Assembly: GCA_030576275.1 (NCBI GenBank)
Contig: JALIBN010000006.1
Location: forward strand, 3,517-67,516
Reading direction: 5' to 3'
Length of the DNA stretch: 64,000 nucleotides
Origin: Pseudomonadota bacterium
GTDB lineage: Bacteria; Pseudomonadota; Gammaproteobacteria; Nitrosococcales; Methylophagaceae
Shown: positions 62,392 to 64,000 of the stretch, piece by piece
How positions within the stretch are numbered: position 1 is the first letter of the stretch
Layout: the number at the start of each line of letters is the position of its first letter
The notes under the pieces: generated by a model
What the model saw: only the letters and a program-made list of their open reading frames with translations
What the model was told of the DNA's origin: nothing
Database searches by the model: none
Made by a program: the position numbers and the translations under genes

Positions 62392-63576
62392 GTGCATGAC
62401 GCTACTGATGTTCTATTTATTTTACTAGGCGCTATAATGGTGCTTGCTATGCATGCTGGATTTGCTTTTTTAGAAGTCGGTACAGTGCGTAAAAAAAATC
62501 AAGTTAATGCTCTAGTCAAGATCATTGTGGATTTTGCGATATCAACTATTGCCTACTTTTTTATCGGTTACAGCATCGCTTATGGTGTGGATTTCTTTCA
62601 AGCTGCGCCCAAATTAATAGACAGTAATGGTTACGAGCTAGTGAAATTCTTTTTCTTACTAACTTTTGCTGCCGCTATTCCTGCAATCGTCTCTGGCGGC
62701 ATTGCCGAACGGGCGAAATTTAATCCGCAACTTATCGCAACGTTTATGTTGGCTGGTTTTATATATCCATTATTTGAAGGTATAAGCTGGAATAACATGT
62801 TTGGTTTCCAATCTTGGTTAGAAACTACTTATGGCGCAAGTTTTCATGATTTTGCCGGTTCAGTTGTAGTTCACGGTGTAGGCGGATGGATTGCGTTAGC
62901 GGCAGTTTTACATCTCGGTCCCCGTCATGGACGTTATGGTAAAAAAGGAGAAATATTTGCACATCCTCCCTCGAATATTCCTTTTCTAGCATTAGGTGCA
63001 TGGATACTCACTGTAGGCTGGTTTGGTTTCAATGTAATGTCAGCACAAGAAGTGGGTGGTATTAGTGGTCTCGTAGCCGTTAATTCATTAATGGCAATGG
63101 TAGGTGGCATATTAGTCGCTTGCTTAGTAGGACGTAATGATCCTGGTTTCGTACATAACGGTCCATTAGCAGGATTAGTCGCCATTTGTGCGGGCTCAGA
63201 CGTTATGCATCCCCTAGGGGCGCTTGTAACTGGTGGTATTGCAGGTGGTTTATTCGTATATGCCTTTACCCTCACCCAAAACAAGTGGAAAATAGATGAT
63301 GTTCTTGGTGTTTGGCCTTTACATGGTATTTGCGGGCTTTGGGGAGGGGTTGCAGCTGGTATATTTGGTCAACAGGCACTTGGTGGCCTGGGTGGTGTAA
63401 GTCTGCCTTCACAACTTATCGGTACTGCCTTGGGTATCAGCATCGCATTTATCGGTGGTTATGTGGTCTATGGAATACTTAAAAAAGTAATGGGCTTACG
63501 CTTGTCCCAAGAAGAAGAATATGATGGCGCAGATTTGAGCATACATAAGATAAGTTCTACACCAGCTAACGATTAA
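62392..63576 (+). CDS. amt: Ammonium transporter
   Basis: AMHAGFAFLEVGTVRKKNQVNALVKI, DFAGSVVVHGVGGWIALAAVLHLGPR, WPLHGICGLWGGVAAGIFG. GTG start at 62392 after AAAGGA. Confidence 0.93.
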   Translation: MHDATDVLFILLGAIMVLAMHAGFAFLEVGTVRKKNQVNALVKIIVDFAISTIAYFFIGYSIAYGVDFFQAAPKLIDSNGYELVKFFFLLTFAAAIPAIVSGGIAERAKFNPQLIATFMLAGFIYPLFEGISWNNMFGFQSWLETTYGASFHDFAGSVVVHGVGGWIALAAVLHLGPRHGRYGKKGEIFAHPPSNIPFLALGAWILTVGWFGFNVMSAQEVGGISGLVAVNSLMAMVGGILVACLVGRNDPGFVHNGPLAGLVAICAGSDVMHPLGALVTGGIAGGLFVYAFTLTQNKWKIDDVLGVWPLHGICGLWGGVAAGIFGQQALGGLGGVSLPSQLIGTALGISIAFIGGYVVYGILKKVMGLRLSQEEEYDGADLSIHKISSTPAND

Positions 63577-63584
63577 TTCAAGAG

Positions 63585-63632
63585 TTCGATGAAATACATG
63601 GAAGTAGTTCATCGAATATTTCATTTATTTAA
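63585..63632. terminator. Probable terminator-like stem-loop downstream of amt
   Basis: TTCGATGAAatacatggaagtagTTCATCGAA, weak T-rich tail. Confidence 0.45.
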
Positions 63633-63699
63633 ATTTTGAGGCTAATTGGTGGAGAAGTATTTCGATAAGCAATCTTGTTGAAAGATTTCAAGAACATAT

Positions 63700-64000
63700 T
63701 TAGCGGATGATACCACCTTGTTGGATATTCAAGAACTCACATAAAATAGCTAATTCAGGCTGATCTTGGCTAAGTTGTTCCAGTTTCAACTCAGCCTCCT
63801 CAATTCGTAAGCCTGAACGATAGACTAATTTATAAGCTTGTTTGATATTCTTTATTTGCTCATCAGAAAAATGGCGACGACGCAAGCCTTCAACATTAAC
63901 GCCAATTGGTTTTGCCATATGCCCTGAAACTAAAACATAGGGCGGTATGTTACGCGAAATAACACTACCCATAGCGCTAAAAGCATATGAACCAATTTTA
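63700..64000 (-). CDS. lpxA: Acyl-ACP--UDP-N-acetylglucosamine O-acyltransferase LpxA (C-terminal part, runs off the window)
   Basis: KIGSYAFSAMGSVISRNIPPYVLVSGHMAKPIGVNVEGLRRRHFSDEQIKNIKQAYKLVYRSG...QQGGIIR*. Confidence 0.87.
   Translation of the reverse strand, partial: KIGSYAFSAMGSVISRNIPPYVLVSGHMAKPIGVNVEGLRRRHFSDEQIKNIKQAYKLVYRSGLRIEEAELKLEQLSQDQPELAILCEFLNIQQGGIIR

Noticed and set aside
62934-63284. 116-aa minus-strand ORF opposite amt
   Set aside because: Proline/threonine-rich antisense translation; amt on the plus strand is unambiguous.

Overview
The window is a compact gammaproteobacterial chromosome segment, AT-leaning by eye. It carries about 65 mostly housekeeping genes: hemW, thrC-hom-alaC, lysS-prfB, nlpD-yqaA-pcm-surE, ribF, xseB-ispA-dxs, queD-folE2, mobAB-moeA-ttcA, dapC-dapD-dapE, sthA, purU, fabA-fabB, a type I secretion cluster, flgA-flgM-flgN, a Gld-like ABC operon, moaC/moaD-moaE, der-bamB-yfgM, amt and a partial lpxA. 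I found no rRNA, tRNA, CRISPR array or transposase. The most unusual non-coding region is an ~830-bp gap between the convergent 3' ends of ttcA and a VOC-family gene. It holds two diverged direct repeats ~547 bp apart, each with a perfect DnaA box (TTATCCACA) embedded in an inverted repeat, plus several near-consensus boxes. Other sequence-supported observations are the prfB +1 frameshift site, a decayed cheV gene, a decayed phosphate-selective-porin-like gene beside an orphan tupA, a near-consensus FliA promoter for flgMN, an NtrC/sigma54-type promoter for amt, a zinc/metal ABC locus without an ATPase gene, and a T1SS without an adjacent substrate. All calls come from reading the sequence; no searches were run.
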